Shown one piece after another: positions 35,935-44,525 of a stretch of DNA of 64,000 nt. The position numbers were made by a program, and so were the translations under genes. The first letter of the stretch is position 1. Each line of letters begins with the position of its first letter. Source of the stretch: TMP-24 sp041397305 (GTDB lineage Bacteria; Pseudomonadota; Alphaproteobacteria; Rhodobacterales; Rhodobacteraceae); assembly GCA_041397305.1 (NCBI GenBank), contig JAWKWX010000004.1:225526-289525 (forward strand), given 5' to 3'. The notes under the pieces are model-generated. The model was not told the origin of the DNA and made no database searches. It was given only the letters and a program-made list of their open reading frames with translations.

Positions 35935-35948
35935 TTGACCTCTATCAA
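35935..35948 (+). promoter_or_regulatory. FNR/FnrL box upstream of hemA
   Basis: TTGACCTCTATCAA is a perfect match to the TTGA-N6-TCAA consensus. It is centred about 68 bp before the hemA ATG and overlaps a possible -35 (TTGACT, 35930-35935). In Rhodobacter, FnrL activates hemA when oxygen falls, raising tetrapyrrole synthesis. Confidence 0.75.
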
Positions 35949-36009
35949 GGCGTCCGATTCCCTTTCAGGCCCATCCAGCCAGGCAGCAGACCGACCGCGC
36001 GAGGACCAG

Positions 36010-37233
36010 ATGAACTACGATACCGCACTCGACAGCGCGATTTCCCGCCTGCACCAGGAAGGCCGCTACCGGACGTTCATCGATATCGAGCGGCAGAAAG
36101 GCCAGTTTCCGAAGGCGGTCTGGAACCGGCCGGACGGTACGCGGAAGGAAATCACCGTCTGGTGCGGGAACGATTACCTTGGCATGGGCCAGCACCCGGT
36201 CGTGCTGGAGGCCATGCACGAGGCGCTGGACGCGACTGGTGCCGGCTCGGGCGGCACGCGCAATATCTCCGGCACGACAATCTACCACAAGCGGCTCGAG
36301 GCCGAGATCGCGGACCTGCACCGCAAGGAAGCGGCGTTGCTGTTCACCTCGGCCTATATCGCCAACGACGCCACGCTTTCGACGCTGCCGAAGCTTTTCC
36401 CGGGCCTCATCATCTATTCGGACGAGCTGAACCATGCCTCGATGATCGAAGGCATCCGTCGCAATGGCGGCGCCAAGCGCATCTTCAGGCACAACGACCT
36501 CGCCGACCTGCGGGCCAGGCTTGAGGCAGACGATCCGGCGGCGCCGAAGCTCATCGCCTTCGAATCGGTCTATTCCATGGATGGCGACATCTGCCCGATG
36601 GAGGCGATCTGCGATCTGGCGCAGGAATTCGGCGCGCTGACCTACCTCGACGAGGTTCATGCCGTCGGCATGTACGGGCCAAGGGGGGCAGGGGTGGCCG
36701 AGAAGCTCGGCCTGATGGGCCGGATCGACATTATCAACGCCACGCTCGCCAAGGCTTACGGGGTCATGGGCGGCTATATCGCTTCGAGCGCGAAGATGTG
36801 CGACGCGATCCGCTCCTACGCGCCGGGCTTCATCTTCACCACTTCGCTGCCGCCTGCGGTGGCGGCGGGGGCGGCAGCCTCGGTCAAATATCTCAAGACC
36901 GCGCAGCATCTGCGCGACAAGCAGCAGGACCATGCGAAGATCCTCAAGATGCGGCTTCGGGCGCTCGGCCTGCCGATCATCGATCGCGGCACCCATATCG
37001 TCCCGGTCCATGTCGGCGATCCGGTTCATTGCAAGATGATTTCGGACATGCTGCTGGAACAGCACGGGATCTATGTGCAGCCGATCAACTTCCCGACCGT
37101 GCCGCGCGGCACCGAGCGGTTGCGTTTCACGCCATCGCCGGTTCACACGCCCAAGGATATCGACGCGCTGGTCAAGGCCATGGACATGCTCTGGGCCCAT
37201 TGCGCGCTGAATCGCGCCGAACTTTCGGCCTGA
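36010..37233 (+). CDS. hemA: 5-aminolevulinate synthase
   Basis: A 407-residue PLP enzyme (alpha-oxoamine synthase) that condenses glycine and succinyl-CoA to 5-aminolevulinate, the first committed step of heme, corrinoid and bacteriochlorophyll synthesis in alphaproteobacteria. Hallmarks: WCGNDYLGMGQHPVVL, GAGSGGTRNISGT, DEVHAVGMYGPRG, the PLP lysine in LAKAYGVMGGY (Lys about 248) and QPINFPTVPRGTERLRFTPS. Start at MNYDTALD matches Rhodobacter HemA; the upstream frame runs through the FnrL box. Confidence 0.97.
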   Translation: MNYDTALDSAISRLHQEGRYRTFIDIERQKGQFPKAVWNRPDGTRKEITVWCGNDYLGMGQHPVVLEAMHEALDATGAGSGGTRNISGTTIYHKRLEAEIADLHRKEAALLFTSAYIANDATLSTLPKLFPGLIIYSDELNHASMIEGIRRNGGAKRIFRHNDLADLRARLEADDPAAPKLIAFESVYSMDGDICPMEAICDLAQEFGALTYLDEVHAVGMYGPRGAGVAEKLGLMGRIDIINATLAKAYGVMGGYIASSAKMCDAIRSYAPGFIFTTSLPPAVAAGAAASVKYLKTAQHLRDKQQDHAKILKMRLRALGLPIIDRGTHIVPVHVGDPVHCKMISDMLLEQHGIYVQPINFPTVPRGTERLRFTPSPVHTPKDIDALVKAMDMLWAHCALNRAELSA

Positions 37234-37344
37234 GGCGGCTTATCCGGTGCATGTGCCCTTGCGCTGTGCTAAACAATCCCCAATAGGCGGATTGATTATC
37301 ACGAATCGTTGACCGCCATATCTGGGGACAGGAACGTAACAGGC

Positions 37345-38565
37345 ATGATCGGGCGGAGGTCGAAACCTTCGACGGACGAAGCGGACAAACCCAAAGGGTT
37401 TGACGATTTCGAGGTGCGCCTGGGCGATGTCATGCGCGGCGAACGCGCGACCCTGTCCAAGTCCCTGCTGGACGTCCAGCGCGAGCTGCGGATCAAGGCG
37501 AGCTATATCGCCGCGATCGAGAATTGCGATGTGGCGGCGTTCGATACGCCAGGTTTCGTCGCGGGCTACGTGCGTTCCTATGCGCGCTATCTCGGCATCG
37601 ATCCGGAATGGGCGTTCGACCGCTTCTGCAAGGAAGCGAATTTCACCGTCGCCCACGGCATGTCTGCCGCTGCCGCCGGCAGTGTCGGCAAGGCGCGCCG
37701 CAAGGTTGAATATGCCGATCCTCTGGCCGATCCGAACGCATCGTTCATTCCGCGCGCTGAAAGTGTGTTCTCAGGTTTCGAGCCTCGCGCCTTCGGCTCG
37801 ATCGTGGTCCTCGTGGCGCTTGTTTCCGGTATCGGTTACGGCGGATGGAAAGTCTTGCAGGAAGTCCAGCGCGTCCAGCTCGCGCCGGTTGCGCAAGCGC
37901 CGGGCGTGGTGGCCGAACTTGATCCGCTGACCGGCGCCGTAGCTGCGCCCGCCGCACCGGCGACCGAAGTCGCAGCCGCCCTTCCCGGAACCGATCTTCA
38001 GCCGGATCCCGAAGCGCTCGACCGGCTTTACCGGCCGCAGGCGCTCGATACGCCGGTCCTTGTTCCGCGCGATGGTCCGATCGCCTCGATCAATCCCGAA
38101 AGCGTGGGCGTCCTGAGCGATCCGGCAGCGGGCCGGATGGCAGAAGCTGTCGCCGCCGAGCCCGCCCTTGGCGAAACCCCGGTTCAGGTCGTCGCGGCGG
38201 ATGCGCCCGCGGTCGAGCTGATCGCCGCCCGCCCGGCCTGGGTGCGGGTCCAGGCGGCCGACGGGTCGATCCTGTTCGAGGGCACGATGGATGCGGGTGA
38301 TCGTTATGCGGTGCCCGCGACGGATGAACCGCCGCTTCTGCGCGCGGGCGAATCCGGCGCGGTCTATTTCGCGGTGAACGGCGTCACCTACGGGCCTGCG
38401 GGCGCTTCGGGGCAGGTGACGAAGAATATTGCGCTGACGCCCGAGGCGCTGACCGGGCGCTATCTGGTCGCCGATGTCGCGGCCGATGGCGATCTTGCCC
38501 GCGCGGTCGCCATGGCCTCGGCGGCGCCGGTCGCGCCGACGGACCCGGCCGCGCCGTCGCAATAG
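37345..38565 (+). CDS. RodZ-like helix-turn-helix membrane protein
   Basis: A 406-residue protein with a cytoplasmic HTH_25 domain (FEVRLGDVMRGERATLSKSLLDVQRELRIKASYIAAIE, about residues 22-57, followed by FVAGYVRSYARYLGI), one transmembrane segment (SIVVLVALVSGIGYGGW, about 152-168), a long Ala/Pro-rich linker, and a C-terminal DUF4115/RodZ_C domain (AARPAWVRVQAADGSILFEGTM). This matches RodZ, which links MreB to cell shape. Start ATG 37345 (MIGRRSKPS) is preferred. Confidence 0.85.
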   Translation: MIGRRSKPSTDEADKPKGFDDFEVRLGDVMRGERATLSKSLLDVQRELRIKASYIAAIENCDVAAFDTPGFVAGYVRSYARYLGIDPEWAFDRFCKEANFTVAHGMSAAAAGSVGKARRKVEYADPLADPNASFIPRAESVFSGFEPRAFGSIVVLVALVSGIGYGGWKVLQEVQRVQLAPVAQAPGVVAELDPLTGAVAAPAAPATEVAAALPGTDLQPDPEALDRLYRPQALDTPVLVPRDGPIASINPESVGVLSDPAAGRMAEAVAAEPALGETPVQVVAADAPAVELIAARPAWVRVQAADGSILFEGTMDAGDRYAVPATDEPPLLRAGESGAVYFAVNGVTYGPAGASGQVTKNIALTPEALTGRYLVADVAADGDLARAVAMASAAPVAPTDPAAPSQ

Positions 38566-38631
38566 CCGCCGTTGCACCCGGGGGCCGTGGGGTCTATCTA
38601 GGCCCCTGACCGACAGACGGAGCCGCGCCCC

Positions 38632-39768
38632 ATGTCCCACAATCCGATCCGCCCCTGGCGTTCCATCGAACGGCGCGCCTCGCGCCAGATCCGTGTGGGC
38701 AAGGTGCTGGTGGGCGGCGATGCGCCGATCTCGGTCCAGACCATGACCAACACGATCACCTCGGACGTGGCGGCGACCATCGAGCAGGTGCAGCGCTGCG
38801 CCGTCGCGGGCGCCGATATCGTGCGGATTTCAACGCCCGACGAGGATGCCACCCGCGCGCTGCGCGAGATCGTCGCCGAAAGCCCGGTCCCGATCGTCGC
38901 CGACATCCATTTCCACTACCGCCGCGCGATCGAGGCGGCCGAGGCGGGCGCCGCCTGCCTGCGCATCAACCCCGGCAATATCGGCTCGGCCGAGCGGGTG
39001 CGCGAGGTGGTGAAGGCCGCGAAGGATCATGGCTGCTCGATCCGCATCGGCGTGAACGCCGGGTCGCTGGAAAAGCATCTTCTCGACAAATACGGCGAGC
39101 CGTGCCCGGCGGCGATGGTCGAAAGCGGGCTCGATCATATCAAGCTTTTGCAAGACAATGATTTTCACGAATTCAAGATCAGCGTGAAAGCCTCCGACGT
39201 CTTCCTCGCCGCCGCCGCCTATCAGGAACTGGCGCAGGCGACCGACGCGCCGATCCATCTCGGCATCACCGAGGCGGGCGGGCTGGTCTCCGGCACGGTC
39301 AAATCGGCGATCGGGCTTGGCAACCTTTTGTGGATGGGGATCGGCGACACGATCCGCGTCTCTCTGTCTGCCGATCCGGTCGAGGAGGTGAAGGTCGGGT
39401 TCGAGATCCTGAAATCCCTGGGGCTGCGGCACCGGGGCGTTACCATCATCTCCTGCCCCTCCTGCGCACGGCAGGGGTTCGATGTGATCAAGACCGTCTC
39501 GGCGCTGGAAGAGCGGCTGGCCCATGTCACGACTTCCATGTCGCTCTCGATCATCGGCTGCGTGGTGAACGGCCCGGGCGAGGCCTTGATGACCGACATC
39601 GGCTTCACGGGCGGCGGCGCGGGCAAGGGCATGGTCTATCTGGCGGGGCGCCAGCATCACACGATGGGCAATGACCGGATGATCGACCATATCGTCGAAC
39701 TGGTCGAGAAGAAGGCGGCCGAGATCGAGGCAACAGCCGAGACCGACAGCGCAGCCGCCGCGGAATAG
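38632..39768 (+). CDS. ispG: 4-hydroxy-3-methylbut-2-enyl diphosphate synthase (flavodoxin)
   Basis: A 378-residue IspG/GcpE of the MEP isoprenoid pathway, converting MEcPP to HMBPP. The [4Fe-4S] ligands are present in ISCPSCARQGF and SIIGCVVNGPGEA; the TIM-barrel start SVQTMTNT and the VADIHFHYRRAIEAAEAG and LRINPGNIG segments are standard. It depends on Fe-S clusters, linking it to the Suf genes in this window. It lies 66 bp after the RodZ-like gene, as commonly seen. Confidence 0.97.
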   Translation: MSHNPIRPWRSIERRASRQIRVGKVLVGGDAPISVQTMTNTITSDVAATIEQVQRCAVAGADIVRISTPDEDATRALREIVAESPVPIVADIHFHYRRAIEAAEAGAACLRINPGNIGSAERVREVVKAAKDHGCSIRIGVNAGSLEKHLLDKYGEPCPAAMVESGLDHIKLLQDNDFHEFKISVKASDVFLAAAAYQELAQATDAPIHLGITEAGGLVSGTVKSAIGLGNLLWMGIGDTIRVSLSADPVEEVKVGFEILKSLGLRHRGVTIISCPSCARQGFDVIKTVSALEERLAHVTTSMSLSIIGCVVNGPGEALMTDIGFTGGGAGKGMVYLAGRQHHTMGNDRMIDHIVELVEKKAAEIEATAETDSAAAAE

Positions 39769-39871
39769 GGGCATCGGCCCCGTCGACGCGGTCCGCGCGT
39801 GCGGGGACGGTCCGCCAGTGGCTTCTTGCGCAACCCCCTGTATTTGCAATCGGCAAAGGCAAGTCATTAAG

Positions 39872-39892
39872 CTTGCACATATCGGTTGCAAG
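39872..39892. promoter_or_regulatory. Inverted repeat upstream of satD-like gene
   Basis: CTTGCA (39872-39877) and TGCAAG (39887-39892), spaced 9 bp, end 15 bp before the start of the SatD-like gene in an AT-richer stretch. Position suggests an operator, perhaps for autoregulation by the HTH-containing SatD-like protein. Confidence 0.35.
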
Positions 39893-39907
39893 TCCTATTG
39901 TTTGCTC

Positions 39908-40573
39908 ATGAGCAAGACATGCGCCGTCCTGACAGGAGATATCGTTCGATCCTCGGCCGCCGGGCCAGAGACGACCGACCGCGCAATGGGGGTGCTCGCC
40001 GCCGCGGCCCGCGACATTGCGGCCTGGACCGGCGCCGACACCCGGTTCACCCGCTATCGTGGCGATGGTTGGCAGATTTACCTGCATGACCGGCCGGGCC
40101 TCGCCTATCGCACGACGCTTTTCATGACGGCGCGGCTCGCCGCCGCCGTGCCGGGCATGGCGACACGCATCTCGGTCGGGATCGGCCCGGTCGCACGGCT
40201 CGGCCAGACCGATCTTTCCGGCGCAAGCGGCGCGGCCTTCGAAATATCGGGCCAGACTCTCGACGCGCTGAGCAGTGGCGAGCGGTCGCTCACCAGTGGC
40301 TGGCGCAGGCTCGCCATTGGCGGGCAGGGCGTTCTTGGCTGGCATGATGCGCTGTTCGAGGTCGCCGACTGGATGATCCGCCGCTGGTCGCGCGAACAGG
40401 CAGAGGCAGTGGCGCTCGCGCTGGACCGAGATGGCGCGCCGATGGCGGAACTGGCGGGGCTTCTCGGCATCACCCGGCAGGCAGTCGAGGCACGGATCGC
40501 CGCTTCGGGCTTCAGGGCGCTTGCGACCGCGCTCAAAGAGATGGACCGCGAAACATTCGGAGCCCTGCCATGA
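39908..40573 (+). CDS. SatD-like protein with C-terminal HTH
   Basis: A 221-residue protein related to SatD: N-terminal CAVLTGDIVRSSAAG, RYRGDGWQIYLHDRPG and VGIGPVARLG, resembling a degenerate nucleotide-cyclase-like fold, then a C-terminal helix-turn-helix (LALDRDGAPMAELAGLLGITRQAVEARIAASGF). Biochemical role unknown; the HTH suggests DNA binding. Overlaps the DUF3307 gene by 4 nt, a pairing that recurs in bacteria. Confidence 0.8.
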   Translation: MSKTCAVLTGDIVRSSAAGPETTDRAMGVLAAAARDIAAWTGADTRFTRYRGDGWQIYLHDRPGLAYRTTLFMTARLAAAVPGMATRISVGIGPVARLGQTDLSGASGAAFEISGQTLDALSSGERSLTSGWRRLAIGGQGVLGWHDALFEVADWMIRRWSREQAEAVALALDRDGAPMAELAGLLGITRQAVEARIAASGFRALATALKEMDRETFGALP

Positions 40574-41283
40574 TCGAAAGTTTTGCGGCCCTGCTCTTCG
40601 CCCATGTTCTGGCCGATTTCGTCCTGCAGACCGGCTGGATGGTTGCCAACAAGCGCGCGCCTGCCGCGATGCTGTCGCATATCGTCGTGGTGTTCCTGAC
40701 CGCGGTGGCGGCGCTCGGCACGCTCCATCCGATCCTTCTCGGCCTCGCGGGCGCGCATCTTCTCGTCGATACGCTGAAGAGCTTTTCGGGGCGGCGGGGC
40801 CTTGTGCCCTTCCTCGCCGATCAGGCGGCCCATCTGGCGAGCCTTGCCGCGCTCGCCTGGCTTGCGCCCGATCTCTGGGAGGGCGGGCTCTGGTCCGGCC
40901 TCGCGGTCGCGCCCGCCTGTCTTGCGCTTCTTGCGGGCCTCATCCTGGCCACCCGCGCGGGCGGCTTCGCTGTCGGCTTCCTGATGGAACCCTGGGCATC
41001 CGACATGCCGGTCGGGCTTCTCGGGGCGGGCCGCGCCATCGGCATGCTGGAACGGGGCCTTGTCTTCACCCTCGTCGCGACCGGGCAGACCGGCGCCATA
41101 GGCTTTCTCATCGCGGCGAAATCGGTCCTGCGGTTCGGGGCGGTGGGCGATGACCGCAAGATCAGCGAATATGTGATCGTCGGCACATTGGCGTCCTTTG
41201 CGTGGGGAATCGTCACGGCAATCCTGACACTAATGTTGCTCTCTCATCTGCCGCCGCTTGGAATTCCCGACCTTTCTCCTTAG
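40570..41283 (+). CDS. DUF3307 membrane protein
   Basis: A 237-residue polytopic membrane protein starting MIESFAALLFAHVLADFVLQTGWMVANKR, the signature DUF3307 opening, with GAHLLVDTLK a few helices later. About six hydrophobic segments follow. Function unknown; the genetic link with SatD-like proteins is the best clue. It ends 22 bp before the A-type carrier gene. Confidence 0.85.
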   Translation: MIESFAALLFAHVLADFVLQTGWMVANKRAPAAMLSHIVVVFLTAVAALGTLHPILLGLAGAHLLVDTLKSFSGRRGLVPFLADQAAHLASLAALAWLAPDLWEGGLWSGLAVAPACLALLAGLILATRAGGFAVGFLMEPWASDMPVGLLGAGRAIGMLERGLVFTLVATGQTGAIGFLIAAKSVLRFGAVGDDRKISEYVIVGTLASFAWGIVTAILTLMLLSHLPPLGIPDLSP

Positions 41284-41305
41284 ATTAGAGGCAAGGAGAC
41301 CTGAC

Positions 41306-41695
41306 ATGTTCGGCATACCCGGAAAACCGCCCGTCACCCTCACGCCCCGCGCCGTGGCGCAGATTGCGCGCCTGATGGCGAAGGACGGCGCCCATGGCCT
41401 CAAGGTCGGCGTCAAGAAGGGCGGCTGTGCGGGCATGGAATATACGATGGAATTCGCCGCCGCGCCCGGACCGATGGACGAGGTCGTGGAACAGGACGGC
41501 GCGCGGGTGATGATCGCGCCCATGGCGCAGATGTTCCTGTTCGGCACCGAGATCGATTACGAGACCTCGCTTCTGGAAAGCGGCTTCCGCTTCAACAACC
41601 CCAACGTGGCCGAGGCCTGCGGCTGCGGTGAATCGATCAAGTTCAGGGATGCGCCCGAGGCTTCCCCGGGGGCGGGGCAAACGGCGGGGCGGTAA
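41306..41695 (+). CDS. sufA: A-type Fe-S carrier protein (SufA/IscA family)
   Basis: A 129-residue HesB/IscA-type carrier. The cluster-binding cysteines appear as VKKGGCAGMEY and the C-terminal ACGCGES pair, the standard C-x(n)-C-G-C arrangement. It accepts Fe-S clusters from the Suf scaffold and passes them to apo-proteins. It is separated from the suf operon by 22.5 kb and follows SatD-DUF3307. Strong ribosome-binding site AAGGAG. Assigning SufA rather than ErpA or IscA is by best judgement. Confidence 0.85.
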   Translation: MFGIPGKPPVTLTPRAVAQIARLMAKDGAHGLKVGVKKGGCAGMEYTMEFAAAPGPMDEVVEQDGARVMIAPMAQMFLFGTEIDYETSLLESGFRFNNPNVAEACGCGESIKFRDAPEASPGAGQTAGR

Positions 41696-41701
41696 GCCGC
41701 C

Positions 41702-42025
41702 ATGAGCATCTCGCCCGCCGACATCGCCTTCGCCGAAGGGCTGTTCGAAGGGCTCGGGCCTCCGACCCGTCGCAAGATGATGGGCGGACTTTGCCTTTAC
41801 CGCGATGGCACGATCTTCGCGATCCTGCATGGCGACGGCTCGATCTGGTTGAAGGGCGCGGGCACATTCGCCGACCGGCTGATCGCCGAAGGATGGGAAC
41901 GCTGGACCTACAGCCGCGACGGCAGGAAGGTTACAGCGATGCCCTACTGGCGGCTGCCGCCCAGGCTGCTCGACGATCCCGAGGAAGCCTGTCTCTGGGC
42001 CAGGCAGGCACTCGCAGCTCTCTGA
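41702..42025 (+). CDS. TfoX/Sxy N-terminal domain protein
   Basis: A 107-residue TfoX_N protein: AEGLFEGLGPPTRRKMMGGLCLYRDGTIFAIL and DGSIWLKGAGTFADRLIAEGWERWTY. Full TfoX/Sxy regulators of competence have an additional C-terminal domain, absent here, so a regulatory role is uncertain. Located 6 nt after the sufA-like gene, likely co-transcribed. Confidence 0.85.
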   Translation: MSISPADIAFAEGLFEGLGPPTRRKMMGGLCLYRDGTIFAILHGDGSIWLKGAGTFADRLIAEGWERWTYSRDGRKVTAMPYWRLPPRLLDDPEEACLWARQALAAL

Positions 42026-42028
42026 CAT

Positions 42029-42985
42029 TCATCGCCCTGGCGGGGCGAGCCTCCCGCGCGCCGGGCCTGATCGCGTCCGAGCGACCGGGGCCACATCCGC
42101 CGGGCCGCGCCCGGCCCGATCCACCAGCATGGCCCAGAAGGCCTCGCCGGCAGGGCCAAGACGCCGGTCCGGGTTGCAGATCATGCGCAGTTCACGACGC
42201 GCGGCGGGATCCTCGGGGCGCAGAAATCCGACACCCCCTTCCAGAATGGAGATGACGCCCGCCGGCAGGATCGTCGCGCCAAGCCCGTCCCTGACGAAGG
42301 ACAGAAGGGCCGTCGTATTGCGGGCCTTCAGGGTCGATGTGTCGAGCAGTCGGGCGACCTGCGGATGCTCGACCAGTTCGCAGATCGGATTGCCGATCAG
42401 GGGCTCAAGCTCGAGCAGCGACCAGTTCGGCCTCCGTTCGCCCGTTGCAAGCGCCCGGGCGATCGCGCCCTTGTGGCCGTAGACGATCCCGAGGTCATCG
42501 TTGGCGATGGTGACGCCGTCGTCCCGCTGGCCGCCGGATGCGGTCACGATGCCGATATCGGCTTCGTCAAAGCGGATGCGGCGGCGGACTGCCGCGCTGT
42601 CGGCATCGCTGATCTCAAGCCGCACGTCGGGACGGGACTGCCTGAACTGCGCGATGGCGCCGGGCAGGAGTGTGACGATCACCGACGGAACCGCGGCGAT
42701 GCGGACCGTCCCGGCGATCGAGGTGGTCAGACGGCGGATCGCATCGGTACTTTTCTCGAAGACATCGGTGGCGCGGACCGCCTCGGCGAGGATCAGCTCG
42801 CCAAGGCCGGTGAGGCGGTTCTTGCGCTCCGTTTCGAAAAGCGGCGCGCCGATATTGTCCTCAAGCTGGGTCAGCATCATCGAAACCGCGGAAGGCGTGC
42901 GGCCGAGAATGGCAGCGGCATCGGCCAGCGAACCTTGCTCCGCGACGATACGGAAAGTGCGCAGCATCTCCAGCTTGATGGCCAT
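42029..42985 (-). CDS. LysR family transcriptional regulator
   Basis: A 318-residue LysR regulator. N-terminal winged HTH: MLRTFRIVAEQGSLADAAAILGRTPSAVSMMLTQLEDNIGAPLFE (about residues 7-51); the effector-binding domain follows (GTVRIAAVPSVIVTLLPGAIAQF, then DLGIVYG and DGLGATILPAG). It is divergent from the aldehyde dehydrogenase operon and, by the usual LysR arrangement, probably controls it in response to a pathway intermediate. Confidence 0.9.
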   Translation of the reverse strand: MAIKLEMLRTFRIVAEQGSLADAAAILGRTPSAVSMMLTQLEDNIGAPLFETERKNRLTGLGELILAEAVRATDVFEKSTDAIRRLTTSIAGTVRIAAVPSVIVTLLPGAIAQFRQSRPDVRLEISDADSAAVRRRIRFDEADIGIVTASGGQRDDGVTIANDDLGIVYGHKGAIARALATGERRPNWSLLELEPLIGNPICELVEHPQVARLLDTSTLKARNTTALLSFVRDGLGATILPAGVISILEGGVGFLRPEDPAARRELRMICNPDRRLGPAGEAFWAMLVDRAGRGPADVAPVARTRSGPARGRLAPPGR

Positions 42986-43011
42986 TTCAGAAATCCTGAA
43001 TCACATGTCAG

Positions 43012-43022
43012 ATCTTCAAGAT
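43012..43022. promoter_or_regulatory. Palindrome in the LysR-aldehyde dehydrogenase divergent promoter
   Basis: ATCTT-C-AAGAT is an 11-bp perfect palindrome between the divergent LysR and aldehyde dehydrogenase genes, consistent with a LysR-type T-N9/11-A site. No second half-site array is obvious. Confidence 0.4.
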
Positions 43023-43073
43023 TGATTGAACGCGCTCCGCTTGTCTAGAATCGAACGGCAAGGGGGTAGCCAG

Positions 43074-44525
43074 ATGAACCAACCGACAGGTCTCTATATC
43101 GCGGGCAGCTGGCGCGACGCCTCATCGGCAATCGAAAGCCGCAACCCCTCCGACCTTTCGGACGTCATCGGCGAATATGCCCAGGCAGGCAGTGCCGAGC
43201 TGGACGAGGCGCTGGCAGCGGCGCGCGCCGCCCAGACGGTCTGGTGGCGGGCGGGCGTGCAGAAACGGCACGATGTCCTGATGGCGATCGGCAGCGAGCT
43301 GATGGCCCGCGCCGACGAGATCGGACGGCTCGTCTCGCGCGAGGAGGGCAAGCCCCTGGCCGAGGGGCGCGGCGAAGTCTATCGCGCGGGCCAGTTCTTC
43401 ACCTACTTCGCCGCCGAGGCGCTGCGCAATCAGGGCGATCTGGCCGAAAGCGTGCGGCCGGGGATCGAGATCGACGTGCGTCGGGAGCCTGTGGGGGTTG
43501 TGGCGGTGATCTCGCCCTGGAACTTCCCGGTTGCGACACCGGCCTGGAAGATCGCGCCCGCGCTCGCCTTCGGAAATGCCGTGGTCTGGAAGCCCGCCAA
43601 CCTGACCGTGGCGAGCGCGGCGGCCCTGGCGGAGATCATTGCGCGGCAGGACATTCCTGCGGGCCTTTTCAATCTCGTCGCGGGGCCGGGCCGCGCGGTT
43701 GGCCAGCGGCTGGTGGAAAGCCGCCATGTCGATGCGATCAGCTTTACCGGATCGGTCCCGGTCGGGCGCGGCATCGCCGCCAGTGCCATCGCAAACATGA
43801 CAAAGGTTCAGTTGGAAATGGGTTCGAAGAACCCGATACTGGTGATGGACGACGCCGACCTTGATCTCGCGGTTGCCCATGCTGCCAATGCGGCCTTCGG
43901 CGGCACGGGGCAGAAATGCACCGCCGCCTCGCGGCTGATCGTGCATGAGGCTGTCCACGATGCCTTCGTCGAAAAGCTTGTTGCAGCGGCACGGGCGCTG
44001 AAGGTCGACCATGCGCTGAAGGCGGGCACGCAGATCGGCCCCGTCGCCTCGGCGGGCCAACTGGCGCAGAACCTCGATTATGTCGCGATCGGCAAAGCTG
44101 AGGGCGCGGAGCTTCTCTGTGGCGGCGATCGCCTTAACCGCGAGACGGATGGCTACTACATGGCGCCTGCCGTCTTTGTCGGCACCCGCAACGACATGCG
44201 CATCAACCGGGAAGAGATGTTCGCGCCCATCACCTGCGTTATCAAGGCGGGCAGCTACGATGCAGCGCTCGCGATCGCCAACGACAGCGAATTCGGCCTG
44301 ACCGCGGGCATCATGACCCGCTCGCTGGCCCGCGCCAGCCATTTCCGCGCCAATATGCGCGCCGGTTGCGTGATGGTGAACCTGCCGACCGCGGGCACCG
44401 ATTATCACGTCCCCTTCGGCGGGCGCGGCGCGTCGTCCTATGGCTCCCGCGAACAGGGCCGCTATGCCGCCGAATTCTACACCACGGTGAAGACCGCCTA
44501 TGTCGCGGCGGGGGCACCGGAATGA
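43074..44525 (+). CDS. NAD(P)-dependent aldehyde dehydrogenase (semialdehyde dehydrogenase-like)
   Basis: A 483-residue aldehyde dehydrogenase. Catalytic Cys282 in GTGQKCTAAS, general base Glu248 in VQLEMGSKNP, oxyanion Asn in ISPWNFPVATPAWKIAPAL and GSVPVGRG of the Rossmann fold are all visible. It is closest in pattern to 2-oxoglutarate semialdehyde dehydrogenase-like enzymes, but substrate is not certain. The ATG at 43074 (MNQPTGLYIAGSW) is used. First gene of a five-gene operon; 4-nt overlap with the next. Confidence 0.88.
   Translation: MNQPTGLYIAGSWRDASSAIESRNPSDLSDVIGEYAQAGSAELDEALAAARAAQTVWWRAGVQKRHDVLMAIGSELMARADEIGRLVSREEGKPLAEGRGEVYRAGQFFTYFAAEALRNQGDLAESVRPGIEIDVRREPVGVVAVISPWNFPVATPAWKIAPALAFGNAVVWKPANLTVASAAALAEIIARQDIPAGLFNLVAGPGRAVGQRLVESRHVDAISFTGSVPVGRGIAASAIANMTKVQLEMGSKNPILVMDDADLDLAVAHAANAAFGGTGQKCTAASRLIVHEAVHDAFVEKLVAAARALKVDHALKAGTQIGPVASAGQLAQNLDYVAIGKAEGAELLCGGDRLNRETDGYYMAPAVFVGTRNDMRINREEMFAPITCVIKAGSYDAALAIANDSEFGLTAGIMTRSLARASHFRANMRAGCVMVNLPTAGTDYHVPFGGRGASSYGSREQGRYAAEFYTTVKTAYVAAGAPE

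Noticed and set aside
36798..37286. Second-frame open reading frame inside hemA
   Set aside because: It is an out-of-frame shadow of HemA with no start context or motifs.
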